NCBI RefSeq assembly: GCF_003289625.1
Contig: NZ_QMBN01000004.1
Span: forward strand, 271,299-335,298
Direction: 5' to 3'
Source of the DNA: Microbacterium sp. SMR1
GTDB lineage: Bacteria > Actinomycetota > Actinomycetes > Actinomycetales > Microbacteriaceae
Length of the DNA stretch: 64,000 bases
Part shown: piece by piece, positions 35,101-43,122 of the stretch
Layout: each line of letters opens with the position of its first letter
Numbering within the stretch: position 1 is the stretch's first letter
Made by a program: the position numbers and the translations under genes
The notes under the pieces: generated by a model
Databases searched by the model: none
Seen by the model: only the letters and a program-made list of their open reading frames with translations
Told to the model about the DNA's origin: nothing

Positions 35101-38100
35101 CCGGCGCGAAGACCGGCGTGAAGGAGCTGCAGGTCTTCCGCACGGGTCTTCCGGCGCCCGAGTCGACGAACCAGGCGCCCCTCGTGACGGCCTGGGAGAA
35201 TCGGCAGGCTTCGGCGGGCGGGGCTGCGGCCCTGATCGGAACCGTCAAGGACGACGGCCTGCCCGGCGGTGACCTCACCGCGCAGTGGACCGTCGAGAGC
35301 GCGCCGGAGGGAGCCACCGTGCTCTTCGACGACGCGACCGCCGCCACCACGACGGCCCGGTTCTCGACCGAGGGTGCGTACGTGCTGCGCCTGACCGCGT
35401 CCGACGGCGAGAAGACGTCCTTCGCCGACGTCGCCGTGCAGGGAGCGCCCGCCGGCGCCGGCGTGAACATCGCACCCGCCGCGGTGCCCACCGCCGAGTA
35501 CACCGCGTCGTGGAACAACGTGCGCGCTGTCAATGACGGCAAGGTGCTCTTCACCGGCGGGGCCCAGAGCGACATCTGGGGAACCTGGTCGGGCAACCAC
35601 CCCGCCACGCGCTGGCTGCAGTACGAATGGTCGACGCCGCAGCGCATCGCGGGAGCGGAGATCAGCTTCTGGCGCGACCAGGCGGATGCCGGTTCGACGA
35701 GCGGCGTCAACGTCCCCCGGGCCTGGAAGGCGCAGTACTGGACCGGGTCGGCGTGGGCCGACGTCACCGGAACCTCGGAGTACGGGATCGCCCGGGACGC
35801 CTCGAACGCCGTCACCTTCGACGCCGTGACCACGACGCGCCTGCGGGTCGTGCTCGAGGCAGCGGGCACGGGCTCGGCGCGAGCAGCGGTCGCCGTCAGC
35901 GAGCTGGCCGTCTTCGCCGACGCGCCGGTGGCCATCGAGCCGATCGACATCCGCACGACGGTGGGCACGCTGCCGCAGCTTCCCGAGACGGTGAGCGCGA
36001 CCTTCGGCGACGGCAGCGCGGCAGACCTCTCCGTCGCGTGGCCCGCCGTCACCGACGCGCAGGTCGCCGGCGAAGGCAGCTTCGCGCTGTCGGGCATCGT
36101 CCCGGGTTCGCCCGTCGCGGCGAAGGCGACGGTGTGGGTACGAGCCACCCCGCCCGGGCAGATCAACCTGGTCGACCCGGTGGCCGTGCGGACGCTGCCG
36201 GGGGTCGCTCCGGCCCTCCCGGCGACAGTGGGCGTGCTCTACAACGACGGATCGCGCGAAGACCTGCCGGTCACGTGGGACGCGGTGGACGCGGCGTCGT
36301 ATGCCGAGCCCGGTCAGTTCACCGTCGGCGGCACGGTGCAGACCGACCTGCCCGGCACCACGGCAGCTTCGGCGGCGGTGACCGTGGGCGAAGGCGCCGC
36401 CGACACGACGGCGCCGAGCGTCACCTTCGAGGTCGCACCCGCTGCGCCCGCATCGGGGTGGCACCGGGAGGACGTCACCGTCACCGTCGGGGCGACCGAC
36501 GACCGCGACTCGGCGCCGCGCATCGAGGTGCGCGTCGACGAGGGCGCGTGGGCGACCTACACCGAGCCCGTGACGGTCTCGGCGGAGGGCGACCACACGG
36601 TGCAGGCGCGGGCGACGGATGCGGCGGGCAACACCTCCGAGGACGCATCCCAGCCCGTGCGCATCGATACGACCGCTCCCGCCCTCGAGGCGGTCGCCGA
36701 CGCCGTGTCGCGCACCGTGAAGGCGAGTGCGACCGATGCCGGCTCGGGCGTCGCCTCGATCGAGTACCGCCTCGGCGACGAGGAGGACTGGGCGCCGCTG
36801 ACCCGCAGTCTGCTGGTCGGTCTCGACGAGACGCGCGTCGAGCTGCGGGCGACGGATGCCGCGGGCAACATCTCGGAGACGATCGAGCGTTTCGTGCCCG
36901 AGGCCGACGGCACCCAGCGGCGCAACCTGGCGCTGCTGGCTACGCCCTCGGCATCCGGAACGGCGGCGTGGAACACGGTCGCCGGGCTGAACGACGACGT
37001 GCAGCCGACGTCGTCGGGCGATGTCACCCCGAGCGACAACGCGAATGTCTGGGGTGTCTGGCCGCAGGTGGGACCGCAGTGGGTGCAGTACGACTGGTCC
37101 GAGGAGGTGCGGGTCGGCTCGGTCGGGGTGTACTTCGTCTCGAACCTCGACGCGCAGGGACTCGGCATCGAGGTGCCCGAGGACTGGCAAGCGGAGTACT
37201 GGGATGCCGAGACCGAGGCCTGGGTACCCGTGACGGCCACCGGCGCGTACGGCACGGCGACCGACGCCTTCAACACCGTCGAGTTCGACCCCGTCACCAC
37301 GACGCGCCTGCGGCTGAACCTCACCCCGGTCGGAACCGAGCAGGGCAAGGGCAGCGTCGGCATCAAGGAGTGGCAGGTGTGGGAGCAGCCCGAGACGGTC
37401 GTCCCCGACACGCAGGCTCCGGTCGTGACCGCGGCCGTCGCTCCGGCGGCACCGGCCAGCGGCTGGTACGTCGCGTCGCCGAGCGTGTCGGCGACCGCCA
37501 TCGACGACCGCGATGCGGCCCCGGTGATCGAGGTGCGGGTCGGCGACGGCGACTGGGGTGCGTACACGGCTCCCGTGGTCGTGGACGCGGACGGTGCGAC
37601 GACGGTGCGGTTCCGCGCGACGGATGCCGCCGGCAATGCGTCAGACGAGGTCGCCGTCGAAGTGCGGCGCGACGCCGCCTTGCCGGAGGCGAGCACCGGG
37701 TGGGACGATCGTGCCCGCACCATCGCCCCGAGCGGCACCGACGCCCATTCCGGTATCGCGCTCGTCGAGTACCGCCTCGGCGACGGGACGTGGACGGCGG
37801 CGAGCGGCGCTGTCGCCGTCGGCGACTCCGCCACGACGGTGCGGGTGCGCGCGACCGACGTCGCCGGCAACGTCTCGGACGTCGTGACGGCCGAAATCCC
37901 GGCCAAGGCGGTCGATCCGGGCGCCGGCGGCCCGGGCACGGGCGAGCCGGGTACCGGTGGGCCGGGCGCGGGCGGCCCCGGCGCCGGCGGACCGGGCTCG
38001 GAGCCCAGCGGTTCGCTGACCGGCGCCGAGGTGCTGCGCGTCGGGGTGAGCCAGGTCGCGCCGGGCGGTCAGCTGCCGGTGAGCGTCTCGGGTGCGGCGC

Positions 38101-38438
38101 CGGGGACCGTGTTCGCGGTCGAGTTCCGGTCGACCCCGGTACGACTGGGCACCCTCACGGTGGGTGCCGACGGAACCGCATCCGGAGTGTTCACGGTGCC
38201 GGCTTACGCCGAGGCCGGAACCCACACCGTCGCGCTCGTCGTTCCCGATGGCGAACTGACGGCGCAGGTGACGGTCGTCACTCCCGGCGCGACCTCGTCG
38301 GCGAACCCGCCGCTCGCGTCGACGGGACAGGATGCCGGCGGACTCGCGAGCTTCGCCGGAGCCGGCGCTCTGGTGCTGCTGCTCGGACTGGCGCTCGCGG
38401 TCGCCGGCGTCCGTCGCCACCGCCGAGGACTCGCCTGA
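32199..38438 (+). CDS. Giant secreted, sortase-anchored multidomain glycoside hydrolase
   Basis: 2079 residues. Signal peptide to about residue 36 (AHAA), then an (alpha/alpha)-toroid glycosidase domain to about 730, resembling MGH1/GH63-like enzymes (TGMFIDDLKYFRDPIYSYGP, YQDRAENAYLYSNALAAAEA, NGGDNRLPDQNEFWANG). Three discoidin-like galactose-binding modules follow (about 837-984, 1088-1242, 1574-1729), with a PKD-like domain (986-1080), two Big_4-like domains (1247-1397) and several OmpL47-type repeats (VQARATDAAGNTSED, VELRATDAAGNISET, VRFRATDAAGNASDE). A Gly/Pro-rich spacer, an Ig-like domain and a class-E-type sortase signal LASTG (2039-2043), hydrophobic helix and RRHRR tail end the protein. 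The substrate is unproven; the GH127 gene in the same locus suggests arabinose-containing plant polymers. Confidence 0.85.
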   Translation: MDCTPTTSRRIGRTAIATAAVSAVLAATFAVAPAHAANTDIGYPTFTGSPDPVPDTGVTYTPGNQLLRIFEGDVAAGAGSSPDNDFWMDEMLARTGTAGSFGDNNQWLFTRGRAAFMKEHDPSVLGFGGQLAYWESIDGRGGYTITARVGGADIPLTEDTAQRKQTPSYWRSVHRNAAAGIEVVQTKFITDANVLVTNLDVRATGGAVDIELVVSSPYATTAEGDELTGHVAALNDLTKLTPRLSGDGFVPAGEKLSRTLSVAPGGSVSTKVQLALVTDEIATSRTDYDALRAQTPGEAYTAHVTAYNRWWADNVPYLDTPEDNIDKTLYYRWWLMRYNFLDADMPGNTYQFPTAMEGVLGYNNSIVLTTGMFIDDLKYFRDPIYSYGPWVSAGETSKSYKFVDNPGDPANWSNSYTQYISEAAWRAYELHGGPTAIAQNLAEYAEYDVKGLVDAYDNNGNGLIEYNWGAMTGNDADAVSFHWKGGYQDRAENAYLYSNALAAAEAYRVAGDTAKADEMEAFAQNIKTQVMDVLWNPERKLLEHAMASDGEHVPWKEINNYYPFTVGLVPKPGDSDYDDDYVEALRLFADDEQYPIFPFYTANQADQAAYAATGGQGSNNFSVINSTVMFRMLSTVLREYPTDAIDAEWYKKLLYWNAWAHYQNGGDNRLPDQNEFWANGSADPQTIDYRSWIHHTILGATNFTMIEDAMGVRTRSDAKIELDPIAIGWDHFTANNIRYRDRDLTVTWDQPGGERHYGDSVPEGYSVFLDGELAFTVDDLAHVVYDPATGSVEIVDGDASVVTATSSAVQTPQEVRFADDARVVDLFAKAGADIQTASTGSPNLAASASATFSAPGREPAGAVNGTTINEPFWGTAGSPNPIDALTVELDGEQTFDDARVYFYDSSSSATVPGYAEPSVYTLEVRRNGEWTMIPSQARTPAYPRANYNRIQFPEVTGDAVRLTVAHAAGAKTGVKELQVFRTGLPAPESTNQAPLVTAWENRQASAGGAAALIGTVKDDGLPGGDLTAQWTVESAPEGATVLFDDATAATTTARFSTEGAYVLRLTASDGEKTSFADVAVQGAPAGAGVNIAPAAVPTAEYTASWNNVRAVNDGKVLFTGGAQSDIWGTWSGNHPATRWLQYEWSTPQRIAGAEISFWRDQADAGSTSGVNVPRAWKAQYWTGSAWADVTGTSEYGIARDASNAVTFDAVTTTRLRVVLEAAGTGSARAAVAVSELAVFADAPVAIEPIDIRTTVGTLPQLPETVSATFGDGSAADLSVAWPAVTDAQVAGEGSFALSGIVPGSPVAAKATVWVRATPPGQINLVDPVAVRTLPGVAPALPATVGVLYNDGSREDLPVTWDAVDAASYAEPGQFTVGGTVQTDLPGTTAASAAVTVGEGAADTTAPSVTFEVAPAAPASGWHREDVTVTVGATDDRDSAPRIEVRVDEGAWATYTEPVTVSAEGDHTVQARATDAAGNTSEDASQPVRIDTTAPALEAVADAVSRTVKASATDAGSGVASIEYRLGDEEDWAPLTRSLLVGLDETRVELRATDAAGNISETIERFVPEADGTQRRNLALLATPSASGTAAWNTVAGLNDDVQPTSSGDVTPSDNANVWGVWPQVGPQWVQYDWSEEVRVGSVGVYFVSNLDAQGLGIEVPEDWQAEYWDAETEAWVPVTATGAYGTATDAFNTVEFDPVTTTRLRLNLTPVGTEQGKGSVGIKEWQVWEQPETVVPDTQAPVVTAAVAPAAPASGWYVASPSVSATAIDDRDAAPVIEVRVGDGDWGAYTAPVVVDADGATTVRFRATDAAGNASDEVAVEVRRDAALPEASTGWDDRARTIAPSGTDAHSGIALVEYRLGDGTWTAASGAVAVGDSATTVRVRATDVAGNVSDVVTAEIPAKAVDPGAGGPGTGEPGTGGPGAGGPGAGGPGSEPSGSLTGAEVLRVGVSQVAPGGQLPVSVSGAAPGTVFAVEFRSTPVRLGTLTVGADGTASGVFTVPAYAEAGTHTVALVVPDGELTAQVTVVTPGATSSANPPLASTGQDAGGLASFAGAGALVLLLGLALAVAGVRRHRRGLA

Positions 38439-38470
38439 CGGTCTGACCAGCGCGCCGCGCGACACGAGCG

Positions 38471-38500
38471 AAGGGCCGGGGAGTGGCGTCCCCGGCCCTT
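38471..38500 (+). terminator. Strong hairpin terminator after the giant glycosidase
   Basis: AAGGGCCGGGGA (38471-38482) and TCCCCGGCCCTT (38489-38500) form a perfect 12-base-pair stem around GTGGCG, 32 bases after the stop codon. The A-rich start and TT end fit an intrinsic terminator of high-GC bacteria. Confidence 0.85.
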
Positions 38501-38556
38501 CGCCCGTTCGCCCGCCGGGGTGGGCATGGCGGCATCCCGCCTGCCAACATGGCGGG

Positions 38557-39591
38557 ATGAACCCCACGGATGATCTGCCCCAGCTCGGTTCCTCGCCGGT
38601 CGACCCCGCGGCGCTCGCCGAGGCGGGAGTCGCGCTCGAGCAGCTGCTGTCATCGCTCGGCCTGCAGCTCGACCCGTATACCGACACCGCCGATGTGCCC
38701 GCCGACGGCTGGCGGGTGCTGCGGCAGGCAGACGGCGCCGCCTTCGTCGGGGCGCCCGACCCCGCGCGCGAGGGGATGTGGTTCGCCGGGCAGGGATATC
38801 CCGCGACGCCGGAGCGCGGGCTGCATCTGCACGACGAACCGATTCCCCTGCGGCCGAGCCCGGCCGAGCGGCGCGCGGGGCTCGTCATGCGGTGGCCGAG
38901 CATCGTCGCCGCCGACGAGACGGCGACCGACTTCGCCGTCGACATCGTCAACACGGGCACGGAGCGGTGGATGCCGACCGGCGACGACTTCCAGACGATG
39001 GGCGCCTTCACCCGCGCACGCGACGAGAGCTACAGCTTCGGCTACATGTTGTCCGGCACCCCGGCCGCCGTGCCCCTCGAGCCCGGCGACTACGCGCGGG
39101 TCGCGGTGGGCTTGTCGAGGGACATCTGGCACGAGCTCGAGCCGGGGACGGTCTGGCTGCACGCGCACTCCCCGGGGCTCGGGCTGAATTCCGGCCCCCT
39201 CGAAGTCGAGCTCACTCGCGAACGGATCGAGCTCGGGCGGGCCCGCACACCGCGGCGCGACTCCCGGCGAGGGCGCGCGGCGACGCGCCGCATGCTGACC
39301 GAGCGCATCGCCGCTGCCCGGGCGGCGCGGGCGGCGCGCCCCTCGCTCGTGGCGATCGCCGAGGTCGTCGCCGATGCCGAATCGGACGCCGAGATCGTCG
39401 AACGGCTGGCCGCTCTGCTCGGGTGTCCCGCCGACGACGCGTCGCGCATCTACCACTCGCCCCTCAGCCACCTCGGGCCCAACGAGCACGGGCGGATGGC
39501 CGCCGCGATCGCGCAGCACGAAGCGACCCTCGCCGAGCTCGATCGCCCGGTGCCCTCCGGTGAAGGAAGCCCGCCGCACCTGGCAGACTGA
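38557..39591 (+). CDS. Protein of unknown function
   Basis: 344 residues, soluble, no signal peptide. The central part (about 75-210) is predicted beta-rich, with an Ig-like feel (DFAVDIVNTGTERWMPTGDD, then VPLEPGDYARVAVGLSRDIW and LEPGTVWLHAHSPGLGL). The C-terminal 120 residues are helical and start with an arginine-rich linker (RTPRRDSRRGRAATRR). No family is recognised. It starts at ATG 38557 after GGCGGG and lies 21 bases before the LuxR-type regulator gene, with which it is probably co-transcribed. Confidence 0.65.
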   Translation: MNPTDDLPQLGSSPVDPAALAEAGVALEQLLSSLGLQLDPYTDTADVPADGWRVLRQADGAAFVGAPDPAREGMWFAGQGYPATPERGLHLHDEPIPLRPSPAERRAGLVMRWPSIVAADETATDFAVDIVNTGTERWMPTGDDFQTMGAFTRARDESYSFGYMLSGTPAAVPLEPGDYARVAVGLSRDIWHELEPGTVWLHAHSPGLGLNSGPLEVELTRERIELGRARTPRRDSRRGRAATRRMLTERIAAARAARAARPSLVAIAEVVADAESDAEIVERLAALLGCPADDASRIYHSPLSHLGPNEHGRMAAAIAQHEATLAELDRPVPSGEGSPPHLAD

Positions 39592-39612
39592 ACGCCGACA
39601 GAAGGGCGGCGG

Positions 39613-41325
39613 ATGCCACGACACCCGCTTCTCGACGAGGCCCGCTCCGCGTGGCGACGCCGGGAGACCGAGACCGCGGTCCGCGCCGCACTCACCGCAC
39701 ATGCCGCCGGGGACCCCGACGGCCTGACGTTGGCCTGCTCGATCGGGATGCGCGGCTACCGCGCCGACCTGCTCGCCGCCCACCGGGACGACGTGGCCGC
39801 CCTGCCCGACGGAGTGCTGCGCGAGGGCGTGCTCGCGCTGCTGCAGATCGGCGACGGCGACCTCGACAGCGCGGTGGCCCGCATCGTCGCGCTCGCCGAG
39901 GTGCCGCTCGCGTCGGTGCCGGCGCCCGTCCCCGCCGATCCGCTCGAGGCCGAGGGGATGCTGCTGCCGCTGCTGCTGTCCTACGTCGCGACCGGCTGCG
40001 TCGCATCGGCGTCGTGGGTGCCCGCGCGGCGGTGCATCGACGCTGCCCGGGCGGTCATGGCCGCGGCATCCGCTGTCGAGGGCCGGGTCGCGGCCCCGGA
40101 ACACGTGGCCTTCGACCTGCTCGGTCTCGACGCGATGGTCGAGCAGCACACCGTAGCGGGGGATGCCGCGCGGCGCGCCCTCACCGACACCCTGGCGCCG
40201 CTGCGCATGCGCAACAGCCTGTCGCCCGCGCATGCGCTCGCCCTCGTGAGCCTCGGCAGCGTCGAGCACCTGTCGGGCCGGCTGGGGGAGGCCGCGCTCA
40301 ACCTCGCGCGCGGGGCGCGACTCGCACCCGCCTGGCGGCCCGGGGTGCGCCTGCACGCCGAGGTCGAGCTCGCGTTCGTGCGCGTCCGTCAGGGGCGGTG
40401 GCGTGAGGCGGCCGAGGCCGTGCGCGCGACGGCTCCGCCGACCGGGTCGATCGAGCACGACTGGCTCGAGCCCCAGGCGCTCGCGGTGCACGGGCTCTTC
40501 CTCGCCCTCCGCGGCGACATGGACGCGAGCCGGCCCGTTCTCGATCGAGCCGCTCTGCTGTGCCGCGACACTCCGTCGTTCCTCGCGCAGCTGGTGATCA
40601 CGCACGCCCGCATCATGATGGCGATCTCGCTCAGCGACTGGCCGGCGCTACGGCGGGCGCTCGAGGATGCCGCCGAGCCCGGGTACCGGCATCCGTACCG
40701 TGTCGATGAATGGCGGATGCTGAACCTGCTCGCCTCGTGGCACCTCGGTCGGGTCGACGAGGTGCGGCGCGGTGTGGCCCTCTGGACGGCGCAGCCCGGA
40801 GCCGACCAGAGCGCGTACGCCTGGGCCTTCGTGTCGATCCTGGCCGAACACGACGAACGGTACGCCGAGGCGACGAACGCGGTCGACCGGGCCCTCGCGC
40901 TGCTGACCCTCGACCACGACCCGCTCGGGCGGGCCTGGGTGCGCGTCGTCGCCGGCATCCACTACAGCCTCTTCGGTGCGCACGGCCGGCCGGATCCGCG
41001 GCGCGCGCTCGTCGTCTACGAAGACGCCAGTGCCGAGCTGCAGGAGCTCGGCGCGGGCGGGCTGGCGCGGCGGTACGACGAGGCGGTCGCCGCGACGACG
41101 ACGGAGATGCAGCGCGGATCGCGCGGCGGCGACCCGACGGCGCGACTGACCGAGCAGCAGCGGAAGGTCGCCGACGCCGTCGGACAGGGCTACACGAGCG
41201 GCGAGATCGCGGGCCTGCTGCACCTCTCGAAGCGGACCGTCGACTACCACGTCGCCAACATCATGCGACGCCTGGGGGTGTCGAGCCGCCGCGAGATCGC
41301 CCGCGTGCTCGGCGGGCGGCGCTGA
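39613..41325 (+). CDS. Large LuxR-family transcription regulator
   Basis: 570 residues. The C-terminus (about 512-570) is a LuxR-type helix-turn-helix: LTEQQRKVADAVGQGYTSGE, IAGLLHLSKRTVDYHVANIM, RRLGVSSRREIARVL. The rest is helical and alanine/leucine-rich with repeats that look like degenerate TPR units, as in the C-terminal part of MalT/LAL regulators, but no ATP-binding P-loop is present. ATG 39613 is preceded by AAGGG. The signal is unknown; the upstream unknown protein may be part of the same unit. Confidence 0.8.
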   Translation: MPRHPLLDEARSAWRRRETETAVRAALTAHAAGDPDGLTLACSIGMRGYRADLLAAHRDDVAALPDGVLREGVLALLQIGDGDLDSAVARIVALAEVPLASVPAPVPADPLEAEGMLLPLLLSYVATGCVASASWVPARRCIDAARAVMAAASAVEGRVAAPEHVAFDLLGLDAMVEQHTVAGDAARRALTDTLAPLRMRNSLSPAHALALVSLGSVEHLSGRLGEAALNLARGARLAPAWRPGVRLHAEVELAFVRVRQGRWREAAEAVRATAPPTGSIEHDWLEPQALAVHGLFLALRGDMDASRPVLDRAALLCRDTPSFLAQLVITHARIMMAISLSDWPALRRALEDAAEPGYRHPYRVDEWRMLNLLASWHLGRVDEVRRGVALWTAQPGADQSAYAWAFVSILAEHDERYAEATNAVDRALALLTLDHDPLGRAWVRVVAGIHYSLFGAHGRPDPRRALVVYEDASAELQELGAGGLARRYDEAVAATTTEMQRGSRGGDPTARLTEQQRKVADAVGQGYTSGEIAGLLHLSKRTVDYHVANIMRRLGVSSRREIARVLGGRR

Positions 41326-41360
41326 GCTCTGGTCGGCGCGCGGGTGCGCGGATGCGCGGG

Positions 41361-41445
41361 TGCGCGGATGCAAGGGATCGTGTGCGACGCGCCGGGGATG
41401 CGGCATCCGGGTCGGGGTGTCGGATCGGATGCCTTGCATCGCGGC
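41361..41445. repeat. 85-bp dispersed repeat, copy 1
   Basis: Matches 42995-43079 at 77 of 85 bases with no gaps. Near its ends it carries GATGCAAGG and CCTTGCATC as an inverted pair, so a transcript could fold. It lies between the LuxR-type gene and the PadR operator. Directly before it are short GCGCGG-TGCGCGGATG tandem repeats. Confidence 0.85.
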
Positions 41446-41471
41446 GCGGGCGGCTGGCTGACACGCAGGGC

Positions 41472-41495
41472 CTATCTCTAGGTATATAGAGATAG
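41472..41495. promoter_or_regulatory. PadR-type operator overlapping a promoter
   Basis: CTATCTCTA (41472-41480) and TAGAGATAG (41487-41495) are a perfect nine-base inverted repeat with GGTATA between. A TATATA-like -10 lies across the spacer and right arm, and the PadR start codon is 9 bases further on. Such AT-rich islands in GC-rich DNA are typical autoregulatory PadR sites. Confidence 0.75.
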
Positions 41496-41504
41496 CATGC
41501 GGTC

Positions 41505-41858
41505 ATGCAGCCGCTCACACGCATCACCCCGGCGACCGTCGATGTGCTCGAGGCCCTGGTCAGCGAGTCCGAACCGGTGTGGGGGCTGCGCATCGTCAAC
41601 CGCACCGGCCGGCCCGCGGGCAGCGTGTACCCGATCCTCGAGCGCCTCGAGTCGATGGAGTGGGTGACCTCCGAGTGGGAGGTCGACCCGAACCGCAGCG
41701 GACCCCGGCGGCGGCTCTACCGCCTGACGCCTGACGGCCTCGTCGCAGCCCGCGCCGCAGTCGACGCTCACGAGGTGCGGATGCAGCGTCGCCGCGCGCG
41801 TCGGCAGGAGCCCGAGCCCGGGCATGGCCGGGGCGACGCGAGGGGAGTGATCGCGTGA
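41505..41858 (+). CDS. PadR-family transcription regulator
   Basis: 117 residues, a winged helix: ATVDVLEALVSESEPVWGLR, then GSVYPILERLESMEWVTSEW and a basic wing PNRSGPRRRLYRLTPDG. The C-terminal tail is arginine-rich. It very likely represses its own operon by binding the palindrome that overlaps its promoter. Its stop overlaps the start of the membrane-protein gene as GTGA, so the two are translated together. Confidence 0.9.
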   Translation: MQPLTRITPATVDVLEALVSESEPVWGLRIVNRTGRPAGSVYPILERLESMEWVTSEWEVDPNRSGPRRRLYRLTPDGLVAARAAVDAHEVRMQRRRARRQEPEPGHGRGDARGVIA

Positions 41859-42979
41859 ACCTCGACCTCGTTCTCCGGGTGGTGAGTCGGACGATGCCGG
41901 CCGCGTCGCGGGCACGTCATCTCGAGCAGTGGCGGGCGGATGTCGCGGGGGCCCACGAAGCCGGGGTGCGCCGGGGCGACGTGGTGCGCGGCGCGATCGC
42001 GGTCGCCCTCACCGCGGATCGTGACTCCCCGGTGCTGACCGGCGAGCCCCGAGGCGCGGCTTCGCGCAGGCTGAGCCGGCGGGGTGTCACGCTGCTCGCC
42101 GCGATCGGTGCGACGTCAGCCGCGCTGTGGCTGACCGGGGATCTCAACTCACCGGCAGTCCCCATACCGACTGTGGTCGAGATCGCGCTCGCCGGCTGCC
42201 GTTCCGCGCTCAGCGTGCTCCTGTTCGGGGGAGTGCTGCTCGCCATCGCCCTCTTCATCGGCGCGGCCGCGCTGTCGCGGTCGGCGGTCGTGAGGGTCGC
42301 GTTCGCCGTCACCGCGCTCGGGATCCCCGTGCTCGCGTTCGCCGCAGTGCGCCCTGTGGCCGCGGGGGTGAGCGCGGCGGGCGTCGGCCTCACCGTCGGC
42401 GGTGCCGCGATCGGGCTGGCCGGTGCCTGGCGATCGATGCCGCTCGTCCTGCAGGACCGGTCCGCATCGCTCACCCGGCGGCGGCCGGTCGCGATCGCGG
42501 GGCTCGTGTCGATCACGGTGTTGCTCGTGCTCGGCGTGCTCGATCTGCTGGTGTGGAACCCGCTCGCCAAGGTGCCCGGCTACGAGCTGAGCGCCATTTA
42601 CGCCGAGATGGTCGCGGCCGACGGTTTCGACCCGGCTCTCGCTGCACAGTCCGTGGCCGTGTGGGGCGGGGTGTGGCTGGTGGCGGCAGCCGGTGTGACA
42701 GTCGTCGCGCTGATGAGGCGAGGGGCGTGGCTGACGCCCCGCCGACTCGGCATCCTGTACCTCTCGATCATCGGGGCCGCGCTGTTCCTGCGACTGTTCG
42801 CCGGATTCTCGATCGGGATGTCGATCGCCGACACCTTCGCCACCTCGGGCGGTGACGTCTCGGCGCTGTCGCAGGTCTTCCACCTGATCGGGCCGCTCAG
42901 TTTCGCCGCGGCGCTTCTCCTCTTCGGCTGGGCCCCGGCCGGGCGTCGGACGACGGGCGTGCCGGTCGCCGCGACCTGA
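41855..42979 (+). CDS. Polytopic membrane protein coupled to PadR
   Basis: 374 residues. The first 60 residues are soluble and resemble the helix found before the membrane part in PadR-partner proteins (SRARHLEQWRADVAGAHEAG). About eight hydrophobic segments follow, from GVTLLAAIGATSAALWLTG to PLSFAAALLLFGWAPAG. PadR/membrane-protein pairs with a four-base overlap are frequent in actinobacteria and often respond to membrane-active compounds; a specific role cannot be read here. The gene ends 15 bases before repeat copy 2. Confidence 0.8.
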   Translation: MNLDLVLRVVSRTMPAASRARHLEQWRADVAGAHEAGVRRGDVVRGAIAVALTADRDSPVLTGEPRGAASRRLSRRGVTLLAAIGATSAALWLTGDLNSPAVPIPTVVEIALAGCRSALSVLLFGGVLLAIALFIGAAALSRSAVVRVAFAVTALGIPVLAFAAVRPVAAGVSAAGVGLTVGGAAIGLAGAWRSMPLVLQDRSASLTRRRPVAIAGLVSITVLLVLGVLDLLVWNPLAKVPGYELSAIYAEMVAADGFDPALAAQSVAVWGGVWLVAAAGVTVVALMRRGAWLTPRRLGILYLSIIGAALFLRLFAGFSIGMSIADTFATSGGDVSALSQVFHLIGPLSFAAALLLFGWAPAGRRTTGVPVAAT

Positions 42980-42994
42980 GCCTGGGCGTTCCGG

Positions 42995-43079
42995 TGCGCG
43001 GTTGCAAGGGATCGTGGGCGACTCGCCGGGGCAGCGGCATCCGCACCGGGGTGTCGGATCGGATGCCTTGCATCGCGGC
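42995..43079. repeat. 85-bp dispersed repeat, copy 2
   Basis: Direct repeat of 41361-41445 (eight mismatches in 85, no gaps), in the convergent gap between the membrane protein and MarR genes. The inverted pair here is TGCAAGG and CCTTGCA. Together the copies bracket the PadR module. Confidence 0.85.
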
Positions 43080-43105
43080 ACGCGGCGGCACGCGGCGGCA
43101 CGCGG
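43076..43105. repeat. Three tandem copies of CGGCACGCGG
   Basis: A 10-bp unit is repeated three times without change, immediately after the 85-bp repeat and before the stop of the MarR gene. Confidence 0.8.
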
Positions 43106-43122
43106 CCGACGCGCGCGGGGCG

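Noticed and set aside
32034..37190. 1718-codon open frame on the minus strand
   Set aside because: It lies opposite the giant glycosidase gene and is arginine/valine-rich with no domain or ribosome site; it is a shadow caused by high GC.
38557..39591. Sugar-binding or glycosidase role from its place after the giant glycosidase
   Set aside because: A strong terminator separates them, and the protein has no signal peptide.
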